Part shown: piece after piece, positions 50,020 to 60,769 of the stretch | Position numbering within the stretch: the first letter of the stretch is position 1 | Layout of the letters: each line of letters starts with the position of its first letter | Source: Ambrosia x helenae | Lineage: Eukaryota > Streptophyta > Magnoliopsida > Asterales > Asteraceae | Assembly (NCBI GenBank): GCA_030844895.1 | Contig: CM061223.1 | Location: 15,573,994-15,637,993, forward strand | Length of the DNA: 64,000 bases | Direction: 5' to 3' | Program-made: the position numbers and the translations under genes | The notes under the pieces: model-generated | What the model was told of the DNA's origin: nothing | Database searches by the model: none | Seen by the model: only the letters and a program-made list of their open reading frames with translations

Positions 50020-50425
50020 TTTTAGTTCATTAACTCTCTGTTCATGCATTATCCAAGCCTTAATTTGTGTAAACTTTATTACAATTTTGGAGCTTTCCTC
50101 GTAGTCACCATTGTAGGTGCTCTAAGACTAATGGGTGTGAAACCGGCAAGAGGCACGGCAAGGAGCATCAAGCTGTTGCCGCCCCGGGCAACACCGCCCC
50201 CAGGGCCGGCAACGGCAAGGGCGGCAGGCCCACGACTTCTACGCCGCTGGGACATTTATTATTATTTTTAATAGATTTTTTATTATTTTTAATAATTCTG
50301 GTCAATGAAGAGGCCCGTCATCATAGTGCACACCACCCTTTTGAAGGCCCATCATGAATATAAACATTATGTGATGAAATTATTAAAAGAAAAACTATGT
50401 TACAACTAGAAGTTGTTCTTGGGAC
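50020..50425. other. region downstream of the MYB gene
   Basis: Contains a short GC-rich island at 50140-50255 (GCCGCCCC and CCGGCAA motifs) within AT-rich DNA. It may be a small transposon remnant; ends are not clear. No gene. Confidence 0.35.
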
Positions 50426-50602
50426 TAGGGGCGAAGCATACAATGCTCTGACCCCTCCCGTTTTTTGGTGCAGTGGTAGAAATTTACGATTTTCGTAGGT
50501 AAATTGAGTCCGGGTTGAGTCCAGCCTCCGCCAATTTGCCACTACCGATCAGAAAAAATTGAGTCCGGCCCCCGCTGATTCAAGAACCAAGCTTCGCCAC
50601 TT
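50426..50602. mobile_element. hAT-like MITE, about 175 bp
   Basis: Left end TAGGGGCGAAGC, right end GCTTCGCCACTT, with CTTGGGA next to both ends (50418-50424 and 50600-50606), compatible with an 8-bp duplication carrying a change. The exact right boundary is uncertain. Its GGCGAAGC terminus is shared with the element at 51843-52032. It carries a 42-bp SINE-tail insertion. Confidence 0.5.
50514..50555 (+). mobile_element. 42-bp SINE-tail insertion with 13-bp target duplication
   Basis: The insert ends CCACTACCGATCAG plus A residues and is flanked by perfect AAATTGAGTCCGG (50501-50513 and 50556-50568). The CCGATC tail matches those at 6555 and 8977. Confidence 0.75.
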
Positions 50603-50896
50603 GGGATGCATGTTAGTTTCCTCTCATTTGATAATAATCAAAATAGAAAACAATCAAACTTTGAAACTGTTATAATAAATAGAATATGGTGAGATGTATA
50701 TAGGAAATTGGCAACTAAACAAACAAGCTCAATTGACTAGTAGAAAATCATGCAATAATAGTTTTGCAATAGATTAAACAGAAACCAAGTTAAACCAATC
50801 CAAATCCAAACAGTACTATTTACAGTTGTTGCTCATTCAAAATTCAGTTTGCCCTAATAGTTAGTTAATGGGATGTTAACTACATAACTTAACTAT

Positions 50897-51220
50897 TCAA
50901 CAATTAGTCTCGCTATTAATGTAGCTGTTTCCAAAACTAAATTCTTCATGTAGAGAGTAATCTTTAACATGGGTAGGAGCCAAATGTTTATTAAACTCAT
51001 ACCGCGGTGCCTGTCCTTGTTCGCCATATAAATGACTGGGTAGTAGTGTTGTTAGATGTGATGGTGCCCCTCCTCCATGACCGCCATCGAAACTGTTGAG
51101 CGACTGTGGTGCTCCTCCTCCTTGGCCACCATAGAAATTACCCTGTGCCTGTCCTCCCCTTCCTTGTCCCTCACAGAAATAAGGGGGCGACGGCGACTTC
51201 GTTACTGCTATTGGTACACT
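50897..51220 (-). other. 107-codon in-frame continuation beyond the MYB stop codon
   Basis: After the TGA at 51223-51221 the same frame reads 107 sense codons to a TGA at 50899-50897. The composition continues that of the MYB C-terminus: FYGGSEG just before the stop is echoed by NFYGGQGGG, FDGGHGGG and LYGEQGQ after it. This looks like former coding sequence behind a new nonsense codon, or like readthrough; the stop context is TGA-A. Confidence 0.7.
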
Positions 51221-52943
51221 TCAACCTTCACTACCACCATAGAAAGTACTAGTAGCTGGTGGTGTTGACGAATTCGGGTGTGCATGCACCACCATGGTGC
51301 TATCAATGTTGGTTTTACCGTTAACGCTCGGCCATACTGGTACCGCAGGCTCTCCTAGGCCTTGGCCATCATTAATCAAACTAGTAGCTGGTGGTGTTGA
51401 TGAACTCGGCCGCTCCTGCACCACCGCATCCGCGGTGGTGATATCATGAATGCTAGACCTCCTCCTCCTCCTCTTCTTCTTCTTATTTTTATCATCTTCT
51501 TCCTTATTATCTTCTTTCATTGAAGCCTGCCTAAGGAAATACTTTTGTGCATGACTGGCCACTTGTGTAGCCGTCCTTGTAAGCACCATGTTTCTTGAAA
51601 TATTGCGCCAATCCCCTTTTCCATAAACTTGCAACCCCTGCAAGAATATCCTGTAAACATCACCCAAATTAGTCAAGAATCAATGAGTTGGCTTTTAGGT
51701 CTGAAGCAAATTAATTAGTCAAGATTCAAGAGAAAATCACTTAAATAATGTCTATTTTGGTAATTTGATTGGTGAACTTATCTATTTAAGTGATTTTCCC
51801 TAGAATCATGGGTTGACGCCAAAGGTATTATAGCCCAGTGGCCAGTGGCGAAGCTTGACCCGAAGGTTCGGGCGGTCGGAAGTCACTAGTTTCGGGGGGT
51901 CGAAAACCAGTTTCAGGGGGTCGAAACCCTATATTTTCAAAATTTTCTATACGAATAGTATATAATCGAAACTTCTGCGCGAAAATTCGGGGAGGGGGGG
52001 GTAGCGGCAGCCCCAACTATGCTGCGCTCCTGCCAGTGGCATCTTGGTGGTGCGATAAGACTTAGGGACTATAAGGTCCTGGGTTCGAATTTCACAAGGG
52101 GGTTTTCTCATAATTATAAGTTTACTCCTGAATTGGTGATTTGGTGGTGGAATATGATCGTGTGGTAACACTGGTGACACGATAATACTCCAGTAATTCG
52201 TGAGTGATTCCAACTGACCATTAAAAAAAATCATGGGTTGACTTTTAGGCCAAACTGAAAAGGTTGATTATGCAAAGTCAAATTTGGACTGATCATATCA
52301 TTCATGAATCATTATTTGCTTAGAGAAGACGAAACAAGTGTTAAAATAAAGCACACACTACCATGAACACAAACATTAACACACAAAAGCAATAAACAAG
52401 CACGTGCATGCATGCATACATTGGTTCGATCTAAACTAACCAACATAAACTTAACGAACCCAATAACAAGCTGTTACAATATTCTTCAAGAAACGAATGA
52501 GAAGATAAGCAATAAAAAAAAACATACCTGTGTTCATCTTCAGTCCATGGAGTAGCTTTCTTCCTCTCTTTTTCCACACGTTTAGACCCAACAACCGTCG
52601 CTAACAACTCATTACCCGTATTCGGAACCAACTCTTCGTCTTTCTTAACCATAACAATGAATTGTTTATCCCCAAAATCATCATCTTCATCAGCATAATG
52701 TGGTAACTGAACCCGACCCGCTTCAATTTCAAGTAAACCACGTTCCACCGTCTCATAGTACGCTTTTACCTCGTCCGCTGTCTTGCCTGGAACGGCGGTG
52801 GCCATCTCCGACCACTGTCCATCGATATTATCTGGGCCGTTGGCCACTGCATGAAGAAACAGTGAATGGTCATGGGTTGTCCACGTTAACGGAGCAGTTT
52901 GGATGATCGATTTGTTGTCCATGCTTGAATTGGTGTTTTCCAT
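51221..52943 (-). CDS. two-SANT MYB transcription factor, DIVARICATA type
   Basis: Predicted nuclear DNA-binding transcription regulator. Two exons, 52943-52528 and 51650-51221, with GT-AG borders (AG donor side at 52528, TTTACAG acceptor at 51651) joined inside an Arg codon; 846 nt, 281 aa. The first SANT/MYB-like domain spans about residues 19-75 (WTTHDHSLFLHAV ... WSEMATAVPGKT ... VKAYYE). The second spans about 130-180 (TPWTEDEHR, FLQGLQVYGKGDWRNISRN, RTATQVASHAQKYFLRQ). The SHAQKYF motif marks the I-type/DIV-like class that binds TATCC/GATA-like sites. A run of Lys/Arg at about 193-203 is a likely nuclear localisation signal. The tail has two copies of a SSTPPATS segment. The frame continues 107 codons past the stop. 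The intron carries a SINE with a nested hAT element. The closest named orthologue cannot be fixed. Confidence 0.92.
51818..52228 (+). mobile_element. tRNA-type SINE in the MYB intron, split by a hAT element
   Basis: Flanked by perfect 14-bp repeats AATCATGGGTTGAC (51804-51817 and 52229-52242). It has an A-box-like TAGCCCAGTGG (51831), a B-box-like GGGTTCGAATTTC (52081-52093) and a tail CAACTGACCATT plus A residues. Without the nested element it is about 213 bp. Confidence 0.85.
51843..52032. mobile_element. 190-bp hAT-like MITE nested in the SINE
   Basis: Starts CAGTGGCGAAGC and ends GCTGCGCTCCTG, imperfect inverted ends beginning CAG. It is flanked by the 8-bp repeat CCAGTGGC (51835-51842, 52033-52040), the hAT duplication size. 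Contains two GGGGGTCGAAA repeats and a G run. Confidence 0.7.
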
Positions 52944-53142
52944 CTATTGGAACTTTAATGTTCAAATTAAACTAATAGATTTTTTGTGAATTCAGGAGTC
53001 ATAATGTCATATAGTGTTCATTTGAGAAAAATCCGCCAGTTTTATTAGTTATCATTATCCAGTTAATTTTTTTTGGATCGGCATTATCCGGCCATTTAAT
53101 TATTTTTAAAATTTAAGTGATGATGTAGGGTGACGAGCCCGA
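52944..53142. other. upstream region of the MYB gene
   Basis: Short AT-rich stretch between the MYB start and the LTR element. A T run followed by GGATCGG at about 53066-53081 between two CATTATCC copies looks like another SINE-tail insertion with an imperfect duplication. No clear TATA box. Confidence 0.35.
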
Positions 53143-53835
53143 ATAGCTAAAATCATTAATCAATATGTTGGGCTAAGCTTAAGCCCAACAAACAAACCTA
53201 CTAGGATTTTAACCAACTCACTTAATAAATAGAGGGCAAATCCTCACAACAAAATCAAATTGATCTTGACATCAGACCTCGCGCTCTCTCTCTATGGTTA
53301 ATCTCTCTAATAATACTTTCAGCAGCAGCAGGCCGAAGCCTTGAAGCATTCAACCACACAAGTTGCTGCCATACATTATTAGAAACTTACAACCATGTTG
53401 ATTCCACAACCAATCCGGCTCCCACAGCCTCTACGTGTGGAATCACACTCTTTTACCCGCAAATCTCAAGCCTTCATCGGCTTAAATGGAAAGTCCTTAG
53501 TTATAACTTGGATCAAGAGTTTTTCTACTCCTTTCCTCAAGATTATACTCTATGTTTGATATTTTCTTAACTAACAACAACAACAACATTCTGACTTTGG
53601 GTCGATCCCAAATCAGAATCATAACAACTAAAATATCAAAACTCTTGAACTTCCCATCTACGTTTACAACGTAGAGGGACTCCACGACCTGCATTTTGTG
53701 AACTGAAACCCTTTACCCCTTTTAACGAGTTCTTTCATGCTGCAGGTTCAAACCTTTAAGCAGTAGACGATGTTAGAAGCTTGGCGGCCTTGGAACGTTC
53801 AGACCCTCTTCGAACTAATGTTTGTTGTAGCAACA
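53143..53835 (+). mobile_element. 5' LTR of a non-coding LTR retrotransposon
   Basis: Matches 56919-57794 in direct orientation, allowing for a SINE in the latter. It holds a TATA-like AATAAATAGAGGG (about 53222; TATAAATAG in the other copy), a CT-rich start region and ends GTAGCAACA at 53835. The left boundary is approximate. Confidence 0.8.
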
Positions 53836-53858
53836 AGTTGGCGCCCACCGTGGGCCCG
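53836..53858 (+). other. primer-binding-site region of the LTR element
   Basis: AGTTGGCGCCCACCGTGGG directly follows the LTR end; TTGGCGCCCACCGTGGG is a conserved leader motif of plant Ty3 elements outside the chromovirus branch. Confidence 0.65.
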
Positions 53859-54067
53859 TGCTATTTAGAACAGAAAAACTCCTTGTAGTTCGGCTCCGTT
53901 GATCCATTTTCTAAGTTCTTTCTATGTTTGGAGAAAATGTTTTCATGGATGTCACTTCTACACCTCCTATAAGAACCGGCATTTTTAATATGTACTAAAA
54001 AAAATCAAAATTCGTGTTCATAGCCACGATTTACATGTTACAAAGCTCCTACTCCTGTTATTATAAT

Positions 54068-54906
54068 TAGGGCTGAGTAATTCACGGTCCCGAATCGCCA
54101 GAATCGAGGCCGAACCGCCAGACCCGAACCACTTTCTTGTACTTAGGGTCCGGTTTCGATTCTTAAATTTTGGTGAAAACGGTTCCCAGTTCGGTTCGAT
54201 TCAAAACCGTGGTTCCGTTTAAAGAACCGTTAGAACTGGGTTAAGTTAAAACTTTAAATATTATATTTAGAAACCCTATTAATTTAGTGGACTTTTCCAA
54301 ATAGTTTGTTGACCGACAATCCACATTTTCAGTAGATTTAATCTATAGAATATTGTTCAATGTCATGTTAACTATATAACATCTAACAAACTTGTTGAGA
54401 TAGGAGTTCCATTCGAATTATGTAACTCTTATAAAATATATAGATAGATTACAATAAAGGGAAAGAAAATATCTTAAACTGAGAGCCAAGGCTTAAAAAA
54501 TCATATATAGGGTGCACGAGTTGGCTTATAATATGTATCGGATAATAATGTAATGTAACCTGTGACATTAGTAATGCATGAGACATGTTATTCATAGTGT
54601 CAAAAATACAATCATTACATATAAGCGTTTGGTACCGTGCACCTCTAAAAATGTATCATAAGTCCTTAATGTGACTACGACACCAAAACTTTAGTTTACT
54701 AAAGTTGTCCTTTATTTAATTGTTAAGTGTAGAATTTAATTGATAACAGGTTCCGGCAAGAACTGTTTACACGAGAACCGTTTAACCCGGTTCTGAACCG
54801 AACTGCTAGGTTTTTTTTACGGTTTGGTTCCGGTTCTTATATTTAGTACTAAACGGTTTCGGTTCGGTTCCAGTTCGGTCCGGTTCTGAACCGTTGCACA
54901 CCCCTA
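54068..54906. mobile_element. hAT-like element, 839 bp, with 8-bp target duplication
   Basis: Begins TAGGGCTGAG and ends GTTGCACACCCCTA, with ATTATAAT on each side (54060-54067 and 54907-54914). Subterminal regions are rich in GGTTC/GAACC motifs in both orientations. No transposase is encoded. Confidence 0.85.
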
Positions 54907-55189
54907 ATTATAATAGAGCATTTTTCATCCACGAGGTTATAAACCTACAAGAGATATTTTCACACTTTAGAAATCCAAAATATTATATTTATGAACAAAT
55001 CATGCTCTACACAATAAAAAAGAATGTGATATTTTCAACATATTATGTTGTATTTTGGAAATAAGGTGGCTGGAAATTTTAAAAACATTACCATAAAAAT
55101 ATAAATATTTCTTACAATATTGGGGAAGATAAATACAAAAAGACAAAAATACATGTTTTTACCTAATGGATAAAAGTATTAATCCTTTT

Positions 55190-56900
55190 ACCTTTTCAGC
55201 TTTATAGGTTACTGTGCCCAAAACCTTTTCAGCTTTTCAGAGCTAGGTGTATAGATCTACTGTACACTGAATCTTTTTAGTTTTTTAAGATATTGTTCAC
55301 TACAACTTTATACACTACTTTTCACAACAACTTTATAGCTTACTGTTCTTACTACAACCTTTTAGGCTACTGTTCAGCTTTGCAGGTATATAGATCTACT
55401 ATACATCAAAACTTTTCAGCGTTTTCAGACTATGCATACCATACATTGTTCCTTGAAGCTTTATAGATGTTTAACACAATGTCCAACGAAGTTTTCTAAC
55501 CTTCAAGGCTACTGGTCACCGAAGCTCCGCAACCTTTTAAGCTACTGTCCTACGAAGCTTTAAAGCCTTTTGAACTATTATTCGTCAAAACTTCACGAAA
55601 CTTTCAGGCTAGTGCTTATCGTAGCCTTACAGTCTTTAGGGCTACTGTTTTCTAAAGCCTTACAATATTTAAGGATAGTCTGACCTTAATAAATTGACCA
55701 GGTGCAAATAAGCCAAAAAGGATTAAAATCTAAAAGGCTTCAAAAACAGAGATGACTGCTACTAAAAATGGTTTTTATATATTTGACTCAAAGGCAAATT
55801 AAGTCAAACATTGCATATGTGACATGAGAAAACTTGTAAAACAACTTTTACATGACCATGTCCATATAAGACAAAATCTTTTCCTTTTAGGGGGGGGGGG
55901 GCTAAACGTTGTTCCATACAATAATAATAAGTGAAATTATTGTTTTAGTAAATTTAATCAAAATAACATGACATGACTTGTTCTTTGTCTTGATTCTGAC
56001 AATACATAACATGACTTTTGTTTTAAATATATAAAACATATTTTCAAACAATCTTGGTAAAATAAATTTACACAAAAAGACGAAAGTACATGCTTTTACC
56101 CAATAGGTACAAAGCAGTAACGTTTTCAGCTTTTCAGCTTTATAGGCTACTGCAATGTAGCTTTTCAGCCTTTCAATCTCTCCAGCCTAGGTGCATAGGA
56201 TACCGTGTATTACAAAGTTTTTACCTTTTCAGCTTTTTAGGCTACTAGCCACTCCATCCTCGTAACCTTTTTAGGTTACTGATCACTACAACTTTTTAAC
56301 CTATTGAGTTTTACAGCCTTTTAGGCTACGCTCATCAAAATTTCACATAACTTTTAGGCTGCTACTCATCAAAGCCTTTTAGGCTACTGACTATCGAAGC
56401 CTTAAATCTTTTTAGGCTACTACACATCAAAGCCTTCAAGCCTTTTAGGCTGTTACTCATCAAAGCCTTTAAGCCTTTCAGGCTACAGACAATCAAAGCC
56501 TTAAATCTGATCAGGTTATTGCCCATCAAAATCTTAAAGCCTTTCAGGCTACTATTCTCTAAAACCTTTCAGCCTTGCACGTTATTGCTCATTCAATCTT
56601 TAAAATCGTTACCCATTTGGGCTATAACACCTTATAGCCTTTCTGACTATCACTCATCCAGGCTCTAAAGCCATTTTGGCTACTATCCAGCTAAGCTTTA
56701 AAACCTTTCAAGTTGCTAATCTCTAAAGCCATTTAAGCTATTGCACATTAAAGATCCACAACTTCTCAAAATGTTGTACATTAAAGCTTTTGAGAAATTT
56801 TGCACATTAAAACTTTTGAACCAATTAAGCCACTCATAATTAAAAATGTCAAAGCCTTTCATGCTACTAACCATAAATACTTTACAGCCTTTTAGGCTAG
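55190..56900 (+). repeat. degenerate ~30-bp minisatellite built on AGCCTTTTAGGCT palindromes
   Basis: The motif CATCAAAGCC, 6-10 bases, AGCCTTTTAGGCTACT recurs dozens of times in two blocks (55190-55680 and 56110-56900). The left parts of both blocks match each other (55140 and 56080), so the whole array was duplicated. Perfect palindromes are seen at 56315-56327, 56373-56385, 56439-56451 and 56886-56898. Other copies are diverged. It is non-coding. Confidence 0.85.
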
Positions 56901-56918
56901 TATTCGAGAAAGCGTTAA

Positions 56919-57794
56919 ATAGCTAAAATCATTAATCAATATTGGGCCAAGACCAATATTGGGCCGAGCCCAAACCCAACAAACAAACCCACTAGGGTTT
57001 TGACCAACTCACTCTATAAATAGAGGGCAAACCCTCACAACAAAATCAGATTGGTCTTGACATCAGACCTCTCTCACTCTCTCTCTTAATACTCTCTCTA
57101 GAGTTAATCTCTCTAATAATACTTTCAGCAGCAGCAGGCCGAAGCCTTGAAGCCTTCGAGCACGCAAGCTGCTGCCATACATTATTAGAAACTTACAACC
57201 ATGCTGATTCCACAACCATTCCGACTCCCACAGCCTCTACATGTGGAATCACACTCTTTTTTTTTTGAACGGCCAACGAACCAATTTCCGAGCACTCTCG
57301 GGCACCCTTTTGGCGAATCAGGTACTCGAGAGTACCCGGGCCACCAATTGCCACCAATTCCCGGGAAAACCCGACTACTCACCCGCCCGAAGGCACGACA
57401 GTGAAATAATCGGTAAAACCGGTCGGAATCAGGACTCGAACCCAAGCCAATGGTTGGGTCATCCCTCATTTCCCATCCACCAATGTCCTCCAAATGTAGC
57501 TAGTGGGAATTGAACCCAAGCCTCCCATAGGAAACTTTAGGCCCTCAACCAACTGGGCTACAAGTGTTGGACTCAATCACACTCTTTTACCCGCAGATCT
57601 CAAGCCTTCATCGACTTAAGTGGAAAGTCCTTAGTTGTAACTTGGATCAAGAGTTTTTCTACTCCTTTCCTCAAGATTATACTCTATGTTTGATCTTTTC
57701 TTAACTAACAACAACAACATCTGACTTTGGCTCGATCCCAAATCAGAATCATAACAGCTAAAATATCAAAACTCTTGAACCTCCCATCTACGTT
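56919..57794 (+). mobile_element. 3' LTR of the same element, interrupted by a SINE and cut by a Ty3 insertion
   Basis: Collinear with 53143-53664 up to CATCTACGTT, where the Ty3 element begins. It has a clear TATAAATAG (57015). The remaining LTR end must lie beyond the right edge of the window. Confidence 0.8.
57261..57574 (-). mobile_element. tRNA-type SINE, 314 bp, in the 3' LTR
   Basis: Flanked by perfect 14-bp repeats AATCACACTCTTTT (57247-57260 and 57575-57588); the 5' LTR has one copy and no insert. On the minus strand: A-box TAGCCCAGTTGG, B-box GGGTTCAATTCCC (57517-57505), then a second B-box-like GGGTTCGAGTCC (57441-57430), and a 3' tail GGCCGTTC plus poly(A). The two B-boxes suggest a dimeric origin. 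Confidence 0.88.
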
Positions 57795-60567
57795 TGTCAC
57801 ACCCTCAAATTTCCACCTGCGGAGTTCTACCGCGAGGCGTGTGACACACCAGGATCTAAGTCAACGGTCACAATAAACGACGTCTAAATGTAAAAACATA
57901 CGTCAACAAACCATGCATAAGTTTTAAACCAACATTCAAACAGTGCGGAAGCATTTAAAGTTTACAAAAGTCATGCATAAGTAAACATAAGTTCAAAAGT
58001 TCATGATTCCAAAACGTGCGAATGAGACCCTAGACGCGAGACGACTCCAGTGCGAACTCGTGCGCCTATCCTACAGCTGCTACCTTAGCGACCTGAGAAA
58101 ACATGCTAAAAGAGTCAACATATAATGCTGGTGAGTTCACAGGTTTTAATTTAAACGTTTAAAGTGTTCCTTCGAAAACCGTTACCATCACAATTACTAC
58201 TATGCTTATGAGAACGCCAAACCAGGCGCAGAATGAGATACTCATACGGGTGAAACTATTACTGACTGAGCCGTGTGTTACCCTTAGTTCCTATGGGCTA
58301 CCGTCATCGCCGGTAGACCTTGTTTTGTTAGAGACAATATGCACCCGCCCGGTCCGACCGTCGAGTGGGGTTTGTCAGTTCCCAATAGCGCTATCCATAT
58401 TTCCCCGCCATATACCCATGTTAGTGGTTTCAAGGGATTTTCGATGAACCGTATAGTAAGATAAGTGAGCCATAGTATAACGTGATAAAGAGTCATGAGC
58501 CATAAGAATTTAACAAGTCATAAGTCATAAAAGAGTTTGTAAGCATGTTTCTCACCCCGAAAGCAAAAACTGTAAAATGTGGGGCCGTGAACTCACCTTA
58601 GGTTGCGTATTCCGTTTAAGAGTAAACCGTATGCGTGATATGAGTAAACCGTCTGTAAGATATGATAGCCCCAACTATTGGCGACCTATCATAAGATATG
58701 TGTCAAGTTAGACTAATAACCCATCGGGTTCATTAGTCCCTAAGTCCAGTCCATGACCATTATGTGTCCGAAAAGCATGTTTAACCGACAACCAGACAAC
58801 GTAAGACAAGACTCGACATCCCATTGGTGACCCGACATTCCACGTGTTAGATAAATACAAGACATCATGCCACATATGCAATTAAACACTTAATACGCGC
58901 AACAGTTCACCTAGTCTAGCATAATATCCGATTAACGCATAAACAGGTCCGAACACGTGTTACTAAGTCATTGGGTGTATCCCGGGGTTCCTATCATGTT
59001 CCTAGGCGTCAAATCATGTTCCGGGATGTTAAAATATACATACAGCAGCATTACACGCGATTAGGAATCAAACTAGCATTTAGGATTGTAATTGCTAGTA
59101 GTATAGGGGAATAGGATTGTAATCGCTAGTAGTATAGGGGAATAGGATTGTAATCGCTAGTAGTATAGGGGAATAGGATTGTAATCGCTAGTAGTATAGG
59201 GGAATAGGCCTCTACTCGCCTATATATAGGCGAATAGGGCTTGTACTCGCCTATACATCAGGCATTTAGGGGCCTACTCGCCTAAAGCCTCATGCGAGTA
59301 GGTTCCTACTCGCCTATACTGTTCTGTAGTGCAATTTCGCGCGCCGAACACTCCAAATCAGATCTGAAACATGTAGGAACATCCAATAATCATCCTAACA
59401 CATTAACAAACATATTTCAAGCAAAACCCCTAAGTTTTCATCGTTCTAACAGTTCCGAATGCGAGCGTTTTCCCAAAATAGCAACTTAGCATGTAAACAT
59501 CACATCAACATGCAAGAACTTGCCCTAAATAGCAATTATCCAGATTAAATCACATAACCACGTTATCCAATAGCATCCTACTGTTCTAGCATCATCCTAG
59601 AGCAAACCCTAACATCATACAATCAACAACACACCTCATATCATCCTTAATCATCCAAAATCCTTCAAATGGGTCAAAACATCAAGTATCAACAATACAC
59701 AACCAAAACCATTCAAACTCCTAGGACATCATCATACTAACTTGTAATAGCCATAAACATCATAATAACACAAAAACAATCATGATTCAATCCTAAAAAT
59801 TCTATCTTCAATCACATATAACACATACAACACATGTAAAGGTGTGGGTTTGTTTAAAAACGGTTTTAAATGGATTTTCAAAGACAAAAACATTTATAAG
59901 TCAGGTCTGGACTTTTAGGGAGTAAAACATAATCATTTAAAGGTTTGGGTTTGAAGAACACACCTTGTATTCAAGAGGAAATGATGGAATAAGCTTGGAA
60001 ATGGTTGTTTTGATGTAAAAATAGGTTCCAGAGGGTGTTTGTGGGTTGAGATAGGTTATGGAACGGCTAGGGTTGAATAAATGATGTTTTGGAGGTCAAG
60101 GGTGGTATTTATAGGCGTTTCTAGTCGTTCGGGGCAATTCAGGCGAGTACGCAGCAGTATACGCGATTAGGACTGCTACTCGCATGAACCTTCATGCGAG
60201 TAGCATCCTACTCGCTTAAAGAATCCCCTACTCGCCTCAAATACTGGCGATTAGGCTATACCACATGGCCTAATCGCCTATAGTCTGTGTGTCCGGGTTT
60301 TTGGCGCGTTAAACCCTATTTTAACATATGTAATCACGTTTCCACATACCGATAAGTCACATAATGATTACCAACATATAATGCATGATAAATAACACGT
60401 TCCCACCCGATCACCAATTCCCGGGACCCGAGACTTGCGTATGTTAAAACCCTAATGATGTGCGATTCGACTCGACCGACCTTGCTATGTGTAACGTATG
60501 CGCGACTCGCTAAGGTAGACTTACTAAGTTTTCAAAAGTTAGTTACCAAAAGTTGCCGGGTGTCACA
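57795..60567 (-). mobile_element. 3' LTR of a gag-only Ty3-type element
   Basis: Plus-strand ends are TGTCACACCC and GGGTGTCACA, so on the element's strand it starts TGTGACACCC. It is identical to 62795-64000 except for three substitutions in 1,206 bp and no indels. It contains the 31-bp minisatellite (59081-59204) and repeated CTACTCGCC/GGCGAGTAG motifs (59215-59320 and 60140-60290). A second, similar boundary 92 bp further (60659) makes the exact end uncertain. The first 5 flanking bases, ACGTT, are a candidate target duplication whose partner is outside the window. Confidence 0.85.
59081..59204. repeat. 31-bp minisatellite, four units, inside the LTR
   Basis: Units beginning TAGGATTGTAAT(T/C)GCTAG at 59081, 59112, 59143 and 59174 are almost identical. 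Confidence 0.95.
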
Positions 60568-60769
60568 TCATCCCCCCGTTGAAAGAATTTTCGTCCCGAA
60601 AATTTCCCGAAGTCGAGGAGAGAAAATAAATAAGAAGAAAAATTTTCCGGGTCGTCACATCATCCCCCTGTTGAAAGGAATCTCGTCCCGAGATTCTTTC
60701 GGCTTCAACAGTGATGAGTGTCGACCTCTGTGCCCAAGTAACGTTTCCCCAAAATACAACAAGTGAAGG
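60568..60769 (-). other. duplicated polypurine tract / LTR boundary
   Basis: On the minus strand a purine tract (CAACGGGGGGATGA) precedes TGTGACACCC at 60567. A second, similar one (CAACAGGGGGATGA) precedes TGTGACGACCC at 60659. Both are preceded by GGGACGA(A/G)A. One is the working tract; the other is a duplication. Confidence 0.65.

Larger units (their letters stand above)
53859..56918 (+). mobile_element. internal region of the LTR element, no protein genes
   Basis: About 3.1 kb with no gag or pol motif in any frame, so the element is non-autonomous (LARD-like). It contains a hAT-type insertion (54068-54906) and hairpin-rich minisatellite blocks (55190-55680, 56110-56900). Confidence 0.65.

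Noticed and set aside
53879..54060. Start of a gag gene after the primer-binding site of the LTR element
   Set aside because: No long frame and no gag motif; the hAT insertion follows shortly and later sequence is minisatellite.
57185..57513. Several 67-102-codon frames on both strands
   Set aside because: They fall within a SINE bounded by a 14-bp duplication; they reflect its GC content, not genes.
57541..57574. tRNA gene (TAGCCCAGTTGG box)
   Set aside because: A and B boxes belong to a SINE with poly(A) tail and target duplication; no cloverleaf can be formed from the segment.
58202..58447. 81-codon frame in the Ty3 LTR, repeated at 63202-63447
   Set aside because: Present in both LTRs by duplication; no protein similarity and no reason to expect translation from an LTR.
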